Below, piece after piece: positions 42,960 through 53,253 of a DNA stretch of 64,000 nt (position 1 is its first letter; every line of letters starts with the position of its first letter). Origin of the DNA: Bog-159 sp963818855 (GTDB lineage: Bacteria > Acidobacteriota > Terriglobia > Bryobacterales > Bryobacteraceae). Under the pieces are notes generated by a model that had not been told where the DNA came from, made no database searches, and saw only the letters and a list, made by a program, of their open reading frames with translations. Made by a program: the position numbers and the translations under genes. The stretch is taken from assembly GCA_963818855.1 (NCBI GenBank), contig CAWFUH010000017.1, positions 1 through 64,000 on the forward strand, written 5' to 3'.

Positions 42960-43786
42960 CGCAGGATGTAATCGCTTTCACCGATTGCCGTAAAACAGTG
43001 GACGGGGGAAATCCATGTGCCGCAGACCATCGAAGGCGCCTTCGCCCAGGGCGCCCAGGAGATGATTGTGGTGTTGGCGGATTCGAAGACCATTTACAAC
43101 GGCTCCATGTATTCGAGTTCTGCTACGACGGGAGACTTTGAGAACTACGTGGCGCACGATGTGGTCGCCTATGTCGATGCACACTACAGGACCATTCCAA
43201 AGCGCTCGAGCCGGGGGCTGGTGGGACACTCAATGGGCGGCTACGGCGCCAGCCGGATCGGCATGAAGCATCCGACGTTTTTGACGCCCTCTACATCATG
43301 AGCCCGTGCTGCGTGTCGGCCCGAGGCACGGGGCGCGGCGGCGATCCCTCGGCGGACGCAGCCCTCGCGGCGGCCAAGAGTCCCCAGGAGGCCGCCAAGA
43401 TTCCGGGCCTTGCCACTACGCTGGCTGTCGCCGCTGCCTGGTCTCCGAACCCCAAAAACCCACCCCTGTATCTCGATATGGCCACCAAAGACGGGCAGGT
43501 TCAGCAGGACGTAGTCGCCAAGTGGGCGGCCAACGCTCCGCTGGCTTTTATCGACCAATACATCGGCAACTTGAAACAGTACAAAGCCATCGCCATCGAC
43601 GTGGGCGATCAGGACGGATTGCGCGTCGACGCCAAGAAGCTGCATGACATCCTCGAAAGCTACAGCATTCCCAACACTTTCGAGATCTATCCGGGTACGC
43701 ACACCAGCGCGGTTGGGGTCCGGTTTCAAAACTTCGTGATGCCGTTTTTCAGTAGGAACCTGTGTTCGGGAAAGATCTGCCAGTAA
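42960..43786 (+). pseudogene. Truncated, frameshifted esterase (CE1/esterase D-like)
   Basis: Reading from WTGEIHVPQTIEGAFAQGAQ gives EMIVVLADSKTIYNGSMYSS, the nucleophile elbow GLVGHSMGGYGASRIG, and after one missing G near 43275 (CATCCGACG) DALYIMSPCCV, DVGDQDGLRVDAKKLHDILE with the acid, and a His in GTHTSAV. The N-terminal 60 or so residues, including any signal peptide, are missing. Probably a decayed carbohydrate esterase related to the one at 45290. Confidence 0.7.
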
Positions 43787-43801
43787 AGTTCGCCGGCGCG
43801 A

Positions 43802-45154
43802 TTATGGCCTCAGTCCGCCGGGTTTGAACTCGCCGCCCTTCAGGAGAATATTAAGGATTTCTCCCGTTCGGCCGGGGCAGGCCCGTCCTTTCTGGGGCGT
43901 CAGGTTGTCGTGCTCGGATTCGCTCAGGGGGAGCGGTTCTTTAGGGCCGGGAATCTGGTTCAGCGCGGTCCACACCCCGGCCGGGGGCGAGATCGTGTCG
44001 ATGAAACCCATGCCTGCCATCACGGGAGCGTGAATGCGCGATGCGAAGTTGACCGGATCGAAATAGAGCGCGGTCTTCATCGCTTCGGGGTTGTCCGGCG
44101 GCCAGCCGGGATAGCCGGCCTTACGGCCGTGAAGATCTCCGTTGGTATCAGCGCCGGCCGGCACACAGACCAATACCGCGGTAATCTTGCCGGGACGCAG
44201 GCCCGCCAGCACGAGACTCTGTTGTCCACCCATACTGCCTCCGGTGAGGACGATCGTTTCGCCGTCCCAGTCGGGCCGCGTCAGCAGGTAATCCAGGGCC
44301 CGCGAGTCGCGCAGGTACATATTCAGGAAATACGATTTCTCCCGATCGGTGTTGCCGATGGCCTGATAGTTTTGCGGGATGCCGCCGGAGGGATCCGAGG
44401 GCAGCTTGTCGTGCGAATCGACATTGACGAACAACCAGCCTTCGGCGGCACGCTGCGCAGCACCGTGCGCGTTCAATGCGTACACGCCGGCGTACTGCAA
44501 TTGGATGAGCGCGGGAAATTTTCCTTCGCGGGCAGGCTTAGCAATGTAGCCGTGAGCTGTGGAACCGAGCGCGTCGAGGGCGAACATGTTCAATTCGACT
44601 CCCGGCACATCAGTCGAAACCGGCGTCAGGACGGGGTTGATCGGAACCTTGGCCTGGGCGGCCAACTTGCCGTTCCAGAATGCGTCGAAGTCATCGGGCC
44701 GCGGTGTCGAAAGGCCGATTTTCGCGGGCGCCACCGCGGCGCCCACGGCGTAGAGTCCGTTATTGCGGCCGGTGTTGCCTCCGGTGTAAGCGGGCGCAGC
44801 GCCGGGTGCGTCCGGCGTGGGCGGGGCGAGGTTGGCGGACGGTTCCACGGCCACGTAGATCATTTCGGGCTGATCGCCGGTGATTTCAATCTTGTCCTTG
44901 CCGGAAGAAAGATCGAGCTTGCCTGCTTTGAGCACCACCGCGTTATTGCGTCGAATCGTCCACTTGTATGCGTACGTGGGTGTCGCCGGGCCGGGCGTCA
45001 CAGTCCAGCCAACTGTTTCGCCGGTGTCATAAATACCGCTGGCGTGGTACGGCGTGAAGGTGAGCTGTTGCTCGACCGGCGCCACCCGCTGGGCGAAACC
45101 GAGCGGGGCAGCGGACAGGATGGCGATCAGGAAGCTTGCACGGATGCGAATCAT
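43802..45154 (-). CDS. Acetyl xylan esterase / cephalosporin-C deacetylase family (AXE1)
   Basis: A 450-residue exported protein. A signal peptide (IRASFLIAILSAAPLGFAQ) is followed by an N-terminal beta domain and an alpha/beta hydrolase: DFDAFWNGKLAAQAKVPINP, the nucleophile in LTGGSMGGQQSLVLAGLRPG, GMGFIDTISPPAGVWTALNQ with the acid, and His in SESEHDNLTP. AXE1 enzymes remove acetyl groups from xylan oligosaccharides. The start MIRIRAS is chosen for the signal peptide; the much longer frame to 46213 is antisense to the next esterase gene. Part of the glycan locus. Confidence 0.9.
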   Translation of the reverse strand: MIRIRASFLIAILSAAPLGFAQRVAPVEQQLTFTPYHASGIYDTGETVGWTVTPGPATPTYAYKWTIRRNNAVVLKAGKLDLSSGKDKIEITGDQPEMIYVAVEPSANLAPPTPDAPGAAPAYTGGNTGRNNGLYAVGAAVAPAKIGLSTPRPDDFDAFWNGKLAAQAKVPINPVLTPVSTDVPGVELNMFALDALGSTAHGYIAKPAREGKFPALIQLQYAGVYALNAHGAAQRAAEGWLFVNVDSHDKLPSDPSGGIPQNYQAIGNTDREKSYFLNMYLRDSRALDYLLTRPDWDGETIVLTGGSMGGQQSLVLAGLRPGKITAVLVCVPAGADTNGDLHGRKAGYPGWPPDNPEAMKTALYFDPVNFASRIHAPVMAGMGFIDTISPPAGVWTALNQIPGPKEPLPLSESEHDNLTPQKGRACPGRTGEILNILLKGGEFKPGGLRP

Positions 45155-45289
45155 TTGCGGACCTGTACACGCTTGCAGGGTTGGATTGACTGCATTGTGT
45201 CTATTATGATATCCCTGTTTGCAGCTCTGAATAGCTAATGCGTGCGCGGCGGGTGGCCATAGCGTCGCGTACGCGATCAAGGAGATGTT

Positions 45290-46513
45290 ATGAAAGCAGC
45301 GTTTGCTTTGGTCCTGGTGGGTTGCGGAATGTGCTGGGCCCAGGCCGTCGATGGCTGCAAGCCTTCCGGGTTGAACATTCCCGAAGCCAAGTACCCGTGC
45401 GTTTATCCGGACAATCGCGCGATGTTTCGCGTAATAGCTCCCGATGCCCAAAAGGTGACGGTGCGGATCGGCCGCGGGTTCGATATGACGAAGGGCCCGG
45501 ACGGCATATGGAGCGTCACTACGACACCGCTGGTGGCCGGTTTCCACTACTACAGCCTGCAGATCGATGGCGCGACCGTTGCGGATCCCTCGACCATGAC
45601 GTTCTTCGGATCGGGCTGGCAGAACAGTGGCATCGAAATTCCCGAGCCGGAAGCGGACGCAAGCTACTATCACGCGAAGGATGTGCCGCGCGGTCACGTG
45701 AGCGAGCAATGGTATTTTTCTACGATTACCAACAAGTGGCGCCGATGCTTCGTCTACACGCCGCCAGACTATGGGACGAACGTCCAAGGGAGTTACCCCG
45801 TTCTGTATTTGCTCCACGGTTGGGGCGAAGATGAAGCCGGCTGGTACACCCAGGGCCACGTGGATTTCATCATGGACAACCTCATCGCGGAGAAGAAGGC
45901 CAAGCCGATGATCATCGTGATGGACAATCTCAACGCGGTCAAGCCCGGCGAAAGCGCCGCCCTGTTTGCATCTCGCGCGTTGGTTCCGGCTCCGGGAACC
46001 GCGCCCCCAACCGGTGGCACACCGGGCGCGCCGGGTCGTGGCGCCGGGCCCGGCGGACGCGGCGGGTTCAACCTTTCGGGTTTCACCGACATGATGTTCA
46101 CCGATTTGATTCCCATGATCGAACGGACTTATAGGGCGCTTCCAGGACGCGAGAGCCGGGCGATGGCGGGGCTGTCGATGGGTGGCATGCAGACGTTTAC
46201 GACCGCGCTCCACAACCTCGACAAGTTTGCGTATCTGGGCGGATTTAGCGGAAGCTGCGGCGGCAGGGGCGGAGCTTTCGATCCGAAAACCACCTGTGGT
46301 GGTGCATTCGCGGATCCAGCCGCGTTCAACCAGAAGGTCAAAGTCCTATTCCTCGGAATCGGGTCCACCGAAGGGCCGGGAACGAAGCAATTCAGCGACG
46401 CGCTGACCTCTGCCGGCGTTCACAATGTCTATTTCGAGTCGCCCGGTACGGCGCATGAATGGTTGACGTGGCGACGCTGCTTCAACGACTTCGCGCCGCG
46501 GCTTTTCCGGTAG
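45290..46513 (+). CDS. Exported CE1-like esterase with N-terminal E-set domain
   Basis: A 407-residue protein: signal peptide (KAAFALVLVGCGMCWAQA), an immunoglobulin-like E-set domain (about 40-115, FRVIAPDAQKVTVRIGRGFD, GFHYYSLQIDG), then an alpha/beta hydrolase with YPVLYLLHGWGEDEAGW, the nucleophile in MAGLSMGGMQTFTTALHN and His in GTAHEWLTWRR. A proline/glycine-rich loop (about 230-262) interrupts the fold, a common insertion in acidobacterial members. This layout is that of xylan/feruloyl esterases of family CE1. It is transcribed divergently from the AXE1 gene. Confidence 0.88.
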   Translation: MKAAFALVLVGCGMCWAQAVDGCKPSGLNIPEAKYPCVYPDNRAMFRVIAPDAQKVTVRIGRGFDMTKGPDGIWSVTTTPLVAGFHYYSLQIDGATVADPSTMTFFGSGWQNSGIEIPEPEADASYYHAKDVPRGHVSEQWYFSTITNKWRRCFVYTPPDYGTNVQGSYPVLYLLHGWGEDEAGWYTQGHVDFIMDNLIAEKKAKPMIIVMDNLNAVKPGESAALFASRALVPAPGTAPPTGGTPGAPGRGAGPGGRGGFNLSGFTDMMFTDLIPMIERTYRALPGRESRAMAGLSMGGMQTFTTALHNLDKFAYLGGFSGSCGGRGGAFDPKTTCGGAFADPAAFNQKVKVLFLGIGSTEGPGTKQFSDALTSAGVHNVYFESPGTAHEWLTWRRCFNDFAPRLFR

Positions 46514-46534
46514 GCGCCGCGGCGGCCCGACTAA

Positions 46535-48929
46535 CTATCGTTGTGCCGCGGTCCTGTCAAACTCGATCGCATAAACGTGGCCCGCTTTGACGCTCACACG
46601 CGCCAGCGAGTTGTCCACTGCCGGCGCGGGAAGTTCCACGCGGCCGTCGCGGATACTCCGGATGCGAACGCCTGGAGCGATCCGGATTTGCTGCATGCTA
46701 TCCACCAAGGGCCTGAGCGTGGCGCTGGTGGGCAGACCGTCCGCCCAGGCGAGATCGACCTCGACTCCTCCGCGGGCGCGTAGTCCGGATACCCTTCCGC
46801 TTCTCCACGGCTTGGGCAGCGCCGGCAGCAGCTCGATTTCCCCGGCATGGCTCTGCAGGAGCATCTCGGCGATCGCTGCGGTGGCGCCGAAGTTGCCGTC
46901 GATCTGGAACGGCGGGTGATTGTCGAACAAGTTCGGCAGAGTGGACCTGCGGAGCAGCGCCAGCAGGTTTTCGTACGCCTTGTCGCTGTCGCCGAGACGC
47001 GTCCAGAAGTTGATAATCCAGGCGCGGCTCCAGCCAGTGTGGCCGCCGCCGTTGGCCAGACGGCGTTCGATGGTTGCACGGGCTGCTTGGGCCAGTTCGG
47101 GCGTCTTCTGGCGCGTGATCTGGTTGCCCGGGAACAGGGCAAACAACTGCGACATGTGGCGGTGGCCGGGTTCGGTTTCCTGGTAGTCTTCGGGCCATTC
47201 CATGATCTGGCCGAATTTGCCGATGCGCAGCGGCAATAGCTTATCGCGGGCCGCCGCTACCTTGGCGCGGAAGTCGGCATCGATCCCGAGAGTCTCGCTG
47301 GCTTCGATCACACGCCTGAAGAGCGCATACAGGATCTCGGTGTCCATGGTCGGTCCCATGGTGAGGGACGCTTTCTCGCCCGACGGCATCTGGTAAGTGT
47401 TCTCCGGCGAGATCGAAGGACCTGTTACCAGGTGGCCGTTGCCGTCCGGGACCAGGTAGTCGAGGAAGAACTGCGCCGCCTCCTTCATGAGCGGATAGCC
47501 GCGATCAGCGAGGAATTTTCGGTCGCGCGTGAAGTCGTAATGCTCGGCAAGGTGGAGCGAGAGCCATGCCGCGCCCATAGGCCATATGCCCCAGGCCGCA
47601 CCGTCGATCGGAACGGCGTCTCCCCACAGGTCCGTATTGTGGTGCATGACGAAACCGCCGGCGTTGTAGTAGAACTTCGCCACCTGGCGGCCGTTCTCGC
47701 GCCCGTTCTCGATCAGGCTGAACAGCGGATCGGTCAGTTCCGAGAGGTTGCAGGTTTCCGCGGGCCAGTAGTTCATTTCGGTATTGATGTTGATGGTGTA
47801 CTTGCTCCCCCAGGCCGGCGTCAGGCTGTCGTTCCATTTGCCCTGAAGGTTAGCCGCCATACTGCCGGGGCGGCTGCTCGAGATCAGCAGGTATCTCCCG
47901 TACTGGAAATAGAGCGCCGCGAGGTCTTCGTCCGTCGAGCCTTTCTGAATGCGCAGGAGCCGCTCGTCGGTAGGGAGGGCGCGCGCCGCGGCCTCCAACG
48001 GAAGTTCGAGATGCACTCGCCGGAAGAAGTGCTGGTAATCCGCCACGTGCTCCTTGCGGAGAACCTCATAGGGGCGGGCCGACGACGTGAGATCGCGCGC
48101 GCAGGCCGCGGCGAGGTCCTTCTCGCGATAGTCGGTGGCGGCCACAATCGTGAGCGTCACGCTGTCGGCCGCGGTTACGTCGAGGCGGTCGCCGGTGTTT
48201 TCCATGTGGCCGCCGGAAATTGAGGCTTTCATCTCGGCACGGAAGCGCACTCCGGTTTCGTGCTCTCCCGGGGCCTTCTTCGGCAGCGCCTGGCCGGTCA
48301 TGATCAGCCTGCCTGGCGCGGCTTCGGTGGCAGCGTCGGTGGGCCGGGTCATCGAAGCGTGGAACGAAATGCTGCCCGGCTTGTCGGCAGTGAGACGCAC
48401 GACGATCGAGTGGCACGGCGCGGACGCAAACACCTCGCGTGTATAGCGGACGCCGCCGGCAGTATACTGCACCGACGCGATAGCCGGTATCGAGGTCCAA
48501 CTCGCGGCGGTAGCCGGACGGCTCGGGCACGTCGCCAAAATCGAGCCAGAGGTCGCCTAGGGTCTGGTAGACCGGAAGGGCTCGGGGAATACTGATCATG
48601 GTGCGATCCGCCAGCGCCTGCGCTTCCGCCGGGTGGCCTTCTTGCAGTAATCGACGGATCTCGGGAACGGATTTGGATGCTTCGGGATTACTTCGGTCAC
48701 GCTTGTCGCCCGACCAGACGGTGTCCTCGTTCAACTGCAGGTGCTCTTTGCGGACGTCGCCAAAGATCATCGCGGCCAGACGGCCATTGCCTATCGGGAG
48801 AGCCTGCACCCATTGCGCGGCGGCCTGCCGGTACCAAAGCTTGAGAGCGTTATCCTCCTGCGCATGGCACAGGCCGGAAAAGCCATATGCCCCGAGCACC
48901 CAGGCGGTCATCAAGAGGCGAAGTCGCAT
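46535..48929 (-). pseudogene. GH95 alpha-L-fucosidase-type enzyme with one frameshift
   Basis: About 797 residues once one base is removed near 48480. The N-terminus has a signal peptide (LLMTAWVLGAYGFSGLCHAQ) and the GH95 opening WVQALPIGNGRLAAMIFGDV, LNEDTVWSGDKRD. The other frame continues VQYTAGGVRYTREVFASAP and the (alpha/alpha)6 barrel: LQGKWNDSLTPAWGSKYTIN, NTEMNYWPAETCNLSELTDP, DLWGDAVPIDGAAWGIWP, and NGGGHTGWSRAWIINFWTRL. GH95 enzymes remove terminal alpha-1,2-fucose or galactose. The ATG at 48929 follows AAAGGG; a GTG six bases earlier is the alternative. It is 17 bases after the GH51 gene. Confidence 0.87.
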
Positions 48930-48945
48930 ATACACCCTTTCGCGT

Positions 48946-51060
48946 TTACTTGCCGCTCAACTCGAGAACGGTGATGGAATTGGCCGGCACCGTCCGGGTG
49001 AACTCCGTGCCGAGGCCGGTCACCTCCGCCGTCACGGGCTCGATCTTACGCGGATCCGTAATCGAGTTGGTGTCGCTGGTATTGGCGGACGAAAGCATGA
49101 TGGTCTTACCCGCCTGCGCGATCGATGTCAGCCCGCTAATGGAGACGTTCACCTGCTGGGGCGTGCCTGAGCGGTTGACCATCTTCAAGTAGATGGTCCC
49201 GTTGGCGGTATCGCGCGTAGCGCTGAAGAACATCTCCGGGATGGGTGTGGGCATTGGTGTCGGGCGCGTCAGACCCAAGGTGTCGGCCGCGCGAGGGGCG
49301 CTTCCTGGGGGGCCACCCATACGGCGCGGCATCTGCTGCCACTCGCGGTAGGGAATCCCGGAAGCCACGATATTCAGAACCGAGTCCCCGACGTGATTGG
49401 CGAATATATGCTGCGCCCAATACGCCGGAGAGCCGTAGGCCGACATGGTGTTGTAGCCGATCAGGTCGGTGGTCCACTGCATGGCGCCCGGGTTGACATT
49501 GACGAACAACGGTGCGTAGCAGTGCATCATCACCAGGTCGGCGTTACGTTCCAGGCCCGCCATGTTGGCGGCATCGGCGATGGCAGCCTCCAGGTTGGGG
49601 GTCGGGGAGCCGACCCGGGTGGCCCACTCGCCCACCAACACCTTTGGCCCGTTTCGCGGACGGCTGTCGTAGTCGTTGGCTTTCGCCGCCATTTCTTCGG
49701 AGCTGCGGTAGTAGTGGTCGTCATCCACATCCGGCGTGCGGGTGGTCAACGCGTGGGCCGAAAAGCCCGCGCTATTGATCAGCAGCAGGTTGGGATACTG
49801 CACCTTGATGGCGTCGTAGAACGCCGTGAATCGGGCGTCGTAGCTGCCCTTCTCCCGGTCGAAGTAGTCCTCGTTCCCGATTTCGACATAGCGCAGGTGG
49901 AAGGGTGCCGGGTGGCCGTCCCTTGCGCGGCGCGCGCCCCAGGTGGTATTGGTGTCGCCTGTCACGTACTCGATTTCTTCGAGCGCTTCCTTGACGAAAA
50001 CGTCCAGTTCCGGGCCAGACCTCACCCTCTGGCCGCGCAGCGAGTAGCCCGCAAAAACGGCGAGCACGGGCTCCATGTTCAAGTCTTCGCACCATGCGAG
50101 GTACTCGAGCAGACCCATGCCGTCCGAAGACCAGTAGCCCCACGCGTCGTCCATATGGCCGGGGCGCTCCTCGATCGGACCAATCGTATTCTTCCAATTG
50201 AAGCGCGTGTCGAACGTGTTGCCTTCCAGGTAATTGCCGCCGGGGAAGCGCAGAAACTGCGGCTTCATGGCGGCCAGCAACTCCATAATGTCACGCCGGA
50301 AGCCGTTCACCCGGTTCTTATAGGTGGGCGGAAACAGCGAAACGAACCCAAACCAGATCGTGCCCGGCCGGTTCGCGCTGAGGACGAACTTGTTCTCGGC
50401 GGAAGCCTTCACGTTGCGCGTGGTGAGCGTGGCTTCGTATTTCTGCCAGCTCTCAGAGAGCTTCGGAACTGTCGTGGTAGCCGCGACCATCGTCCCGTCG
50501 TTGCTCACGATAGAGAGCGTGACGGCGCCCGGGAATCCCGCCGAGGCCTTGGCGTAAAACATGGCCTTGTAGGCGGTGTCTGGCTTGACCGGGATGCCCC
50601 AGAAGCCCTCGTTGGCGACGCCTACGCTCTGATTACCGAAAGCCTGCGAGACGGTCAGTTTCAAACTGGCAGGAACGGCATTGTTCAGCGGCGTGGCAGT
50701 GTCGAGTTCCATCGATCCCACGCCGCCGCGCTCCTCGACCAGAGACCAATTCACCAAGTCCTTGGCCTCTTTCGCAGCCCTGGACTGCTCCGGGTTCTGG
50801 CGGTTCTGCCGAGCCGGAACCGTTTCCTTGAAGTTGCGATTGCGAATCAATTCCGCGTAGAGGCCGCCTTCGAAAGCATAATTGATTTCCTCAGTCATCA
50901 GACCGTGGAACGTGGGCGGCATCTTGGCCGTAATTTGATCCGCTTTGATCTGGAGGCTCACTCCGTTGCCGGCTTGAGCCGGCATCAGAGGTCCGGCAGC
51001 CAGCAGCAGGCAGAGCGAAACGGCGGCGCGACGCGGCGGCCCGTCTGAAATCGTTTGCAC
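48946..51060 (-). CDS. GH51 alpha-L-arabinofuranosidase, exported
   Basis: A 704-residue protein. A signal peptide (AAVSLCLLLAAGPLMPAQA) is followed by a carbohydrate-binding-like beta domain (about 130-255), then the GH51 barrel: MKPQFLRFPGGNYLEGNTFD, YVEIGNEDYFD with the acid/base Glu, and VLVGEWATR with the nucleophile Glu, and a C-terminal beta domain. It should cut arabinofuranosyl side chains from arabinoxylan or arabinan. The GTG at 51060 is chosen because GAGGAG lies seven bases upstream; the frame extends to 51120 without a better start. Next to GH95 on the same strand. Confidence 0.93.
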   Translation of the reverse strand: MQTISDGPPRRAAVSLCLLLAAGPLMPAQAGNGVSLQIKADQITAKMPPTFHGLMTEEINYAFEGGLYAELIRNRNFKETVPARQNRQNPEQSRAAKEAKDLVNWSLVEERGGVGSMELDTATPLNNAVPASLKLTVSQAFGNQSVGVANEGFWGIPVKPDTAYKAMFYAKASAGFPGAVTLSIVSNDGTMVAATTTVPKLSESWQKYEATLTTRNVKASAENKFVLSANRPGTIWFGFVSLFPPTYKNRVNGFRRDIMELLAAMKPQFLRFPGGNYLEGNTFDTRFNWKNTIGPIEERPGHMDDAWGYWSSDGMGLLEYLAWCEDLNMEPVLAVFAGYSLRGQRVRSGPELDVFVKEALEEIEYVTGDTNTTWGARRARDGHPAPFHLRYVEIGNEDYFDREKGSYDARFTAFYDAIKVQYPNLLLINSAGFSAHALTTRTPDVDDDHYYRSSEEMAAKANDYDSRPRNGPKVLVGEWATRVGSPTPNLEAAIADAANMAGLERNADLVMMHCYAPLFVNVNPGAMQWTTDLIGYNTMSAYGSPAYWAQHIFANHVGDSVLNIVASGIPYREWQQMPRRMGGPPGSAPRAADTLGLTRPTPMPTPIPEMFFSATRDTANGTIYLKMVNRSGTPQQVNVSISGLTSIAQAGKTIMLSSANTSDTNSITDPRKIEPVTAEVTGLGTEFTRTVPANSITVLELSGK

Positions 51061-51173
51061 TTCGCATCTCCTCACGAGGGATCTCGGCAATCGCTGTTTG
51101 CTAGGGCCCCAGCGTATCACATGGATGGAGCGAACTCGGCCGGCGATGGGCGCTAGCGGCCCCGCGGGAATGG

Positions 51174-51567
51174 CTATTTCTTCCTGGCGGTCTGAATTAC
51201 GGCATCATATGCCGGCTTGGGTTTGCCATCGCGATCGAACAGCAGCGGACAGTTGGTGCGGCCGCGGACGGGAAAATTGTTCTTCCACGAATCGCCATCG
51301 GTGACGCCCCAGAAGGTGACGCGCGACATAACGTCGGCGTGCTTGACGAAGATGGCGAAGAGGTCTGCGTAGCGTTTGGCAAGGGCCTGTTGGATATCCT
51401 CGGGCAGGCCGTTGACGTAGGGGTTGGCGCCGCCTGCGGACGTGGCCGAAACGTCCGCGGAGTTGCCGCGCCCGGCGGGCGGGAGCACGTCGACATCGAG
51501 CTCGCTAATGCTGATCTTCACACCCAGGGCGGCGAAGGCGTTGATAGTGTCTTCCTGCTGCTCGAGG
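51174..51567 (-). pseudogene. C-terminal fragment of a GH10 endo-xylanase
   Basis: The frame reads LEQQEDTINAFAALGVKISI, then SELDVDVLPP with the nucleophile Glu, ADLFAIFVKHADVMSRVTFW, GVTDGDSWKNNFPVRGRTN and LLFDRDGKPKPAYDAVI, the normal end of GH10 xylanases. A stop precedes LEQQ and the N-terminal two thirds, including the acid/base Glu, are missing. The fragment cannot be active. It supports a xylan-directed ancestry of the locus. Confidence 0.85.
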
Positions 51568-51997
51568 CATCAGAATGCGGAACAGTATCGGCCTGCATGC
51601 TAAGCACTGGGCGAACCAACCGGCCATCTCGCAGCCGAGGCTCAGGCCTGATTTCAGTCCGAACAACCGCCCAAGATGCCTCGCAGAGATGTTTTGTAGC
51701 GGGCATCCACGGGGGTGCGCCCTGGCGCGAACCACCGCGCAGAGAGCGACAATTCAAGGCCATTCGGGAAGGACCTCCAAAAGAGATTCCACGGTATCGA
51801 CGTTTCCGCGGCGTGTCAAGTATTTTAGAATCGTTTGAATTACTGCCATTCGAGGATTAGAAAGGGTGCAACGATCCGGATTCCAAGCGCCACGATAGAA
51901 TGAAACTCACCATGTGCCGCGTCAAGCTACACTTCGAAAAGGATTTCAGCACGGCTCTCCGACGCATACACATCAAACTCGATGAGGCGCGTGCCCG
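51568..51997. other. Spacer between GH10 remnant and CoA-transferase
   Basis: About 430 bases without a confident gene. A 33-codon ORF (51900-52001, MKLTMCRVKLHFEKDFSTAL) ends in a four-base overlap with the start of the CoA-transferase and might be a coupled leader or a gene remnant. Nothing else is recognisable. Confidence 0.4.
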
Positions 51998-53242
51998 ATG
52001 AATGCAAGTGATGCAAAGCCACGCCCGCTGGACGGCATCCGCGTACTGGACTTCTCGCACGCGCTTGCCGGTCCGTATTGCACTCTACTTCTGAGTGACT
52101 ACGGTGCGGAAGTCTACAAACTCGAACCGCGCTCCGGCGATATGGGGCGCGGCTGGGGACCGCCATTCTCCGGCGGAGAGGCGCACTTCTTTCTCGGCCT
52201 GAACCGGGGCAAACGCGGCATCTCGATCGATTTGAAGCTCCCGGAAGGAGTCGAGCTTTGCCTGAAACTGATTGATCGCATGGACGTGTTGATCGAGAAC
52301 TTCCGCCCCGGGGCGATGGACCGTCTGGGATTGGGCTACGAAGCCATGCACCGGCGCAACCCGCGGCTGATCTACTGTTCTATCTCCGGGTACGGCCAGG
52401 ACGGGCCTTCACGCGACGAAGCGGCGATGGATCTGGTGGTGCAGAGCTCCAGCGGATTGCTGAGTATCACGGGTACCGAGCGTGGCGAATCGGTCCGCTG
52501 CGGCTACGGCGTAACCGATGTCACCGCCGGTCTGTTCTCGGTGATTGGGATTCTGCTGGCGCTGCGGGCGCGGGAAAGCACCGGGACCGGTCAATACGTG
52601 GACGTCTCCATGCTGGATAGCATGATCTCCACGATGAGTTCGAACTACATGAGTTATCTCGGCTCCGGCATCGTCCCGAAGCCCATGGGGACAGCCTTTC
52701 CGACGGTGGTTCCATACCGCGTGTTCCAGACGGAAGACCGCGCGGTGGCGGTTGCCGTTGGCAGTGAGAGGCTCTGGTCCGCTTTCTGCCGCGCGATCGA
52801 GCGGCCAGATCTGGAGCGTCGCCCCGATTACGCGACCAACGCGGAGCGTATCCGGAACCGCGCAATGCTCGAGCCGCTCCTTGAAGATGTGTTCCGCACC
52901 CGTCCCGTGGCGGAATGGATTGCACGCTTGCGGGCGGCCGGGATCCCGGCTTCGCTCGTCCGCAATTTCGACGAAGTGGCGGAGCATCCGCAATCGGCGG
53001 TGCGGCAAATGTTTCCGGAAATCGAGCATCCGACGGCCGGTTGCCACCGCGTTACGGGTACGCCGGTGAAACTGTCCGAAACACCGGGGGCGCCGGGAGA
53101 ACCTGCGCCCCTGCTCGGACAGCATACCCACGACGTTTTGCAGGAATTGCTGGGATTGGATAGCGCGGCCTGCCACTCGCTCGCGGAAAGAGCGATCGTC
53201 TATGATCCCAAGACGACCTCTGACCCAAAGACGCAGGAGTAG
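51998..53242 (+). CDS. Family III (CaiB/BaiF-type) CoA-transferase
   Basis: A 414-residue class III CoA-transferase. Family segments: LDGIRVLDFSHALAGPYCTL, GAEVYKLEPRSGDMGRGWGP, FLGLNRGKRGISIDLKLPEG, VLIENFRPGAMDRLGLGYE, the catalytic Asp in AAMDLVVQSSSGL, and GTGQYVDVSMLDSM. It moves CoA between carboxylic acids; the acid pair cannot be read from the sequence. The next gene, 11 bases on, is a CitMHS carboxylate transporter, suggesting uptake and activation of a di- or tricarboxylic acid. Its place inside a glycoside hydrolase locus is notable. Confidence 0.94.
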   Translation: MNASDAKPRPLDGIRVLDFSHALAGPYCTLLLSDYGAEVYKLEPRSGDMGRGWGPPFSGGEAHFFLGLNRGKRGISIDLKLPEGVELCLKLIDRMDVLIENFRPGAMDRLGLGYEAMHRRNPRLIYCSISGYGQDGPSRDEAAMDLVVQSSSGLLSITGTERGESVRCGYGVTDVTAGLFSVIGILLALRARESTGTGQYVDVSMLDSMISTMSSNYMSYLGSGIVPKPMGTAFPTVVPYRVFQTEDRAVAVAVGSERLWSAFCRAIERPDLERRPDYATNAERIRNRAMLEPLLEDVFRTRPVAEWIARLRAAGIPASLVRNFDEVAEHPQSAVRQMFPEIEHPTAGCHRVTGTPVKLSETPGAPGEPAPLLGQHTHDVLQELLGLDSAACHSLAERAIVYDPKTTSDPKTQE

Positions 53243-53253
53243 CATATAGACGC

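Noticed and set aside
43802..46213. A very long minus-strand frame extending the AXE1 gene to about 800 codons
   Set aside because: Everything upstream of 45154 is antisense to the clear CE1-like esterase gene; the real protein starts with a signal peptide at 45154.
49393..51048. 551-codon plus-strand ORF
   Set aside because: Antisense shadow of the GH51 gene, which has both catalytic glutamates and a ribosome-binding site.
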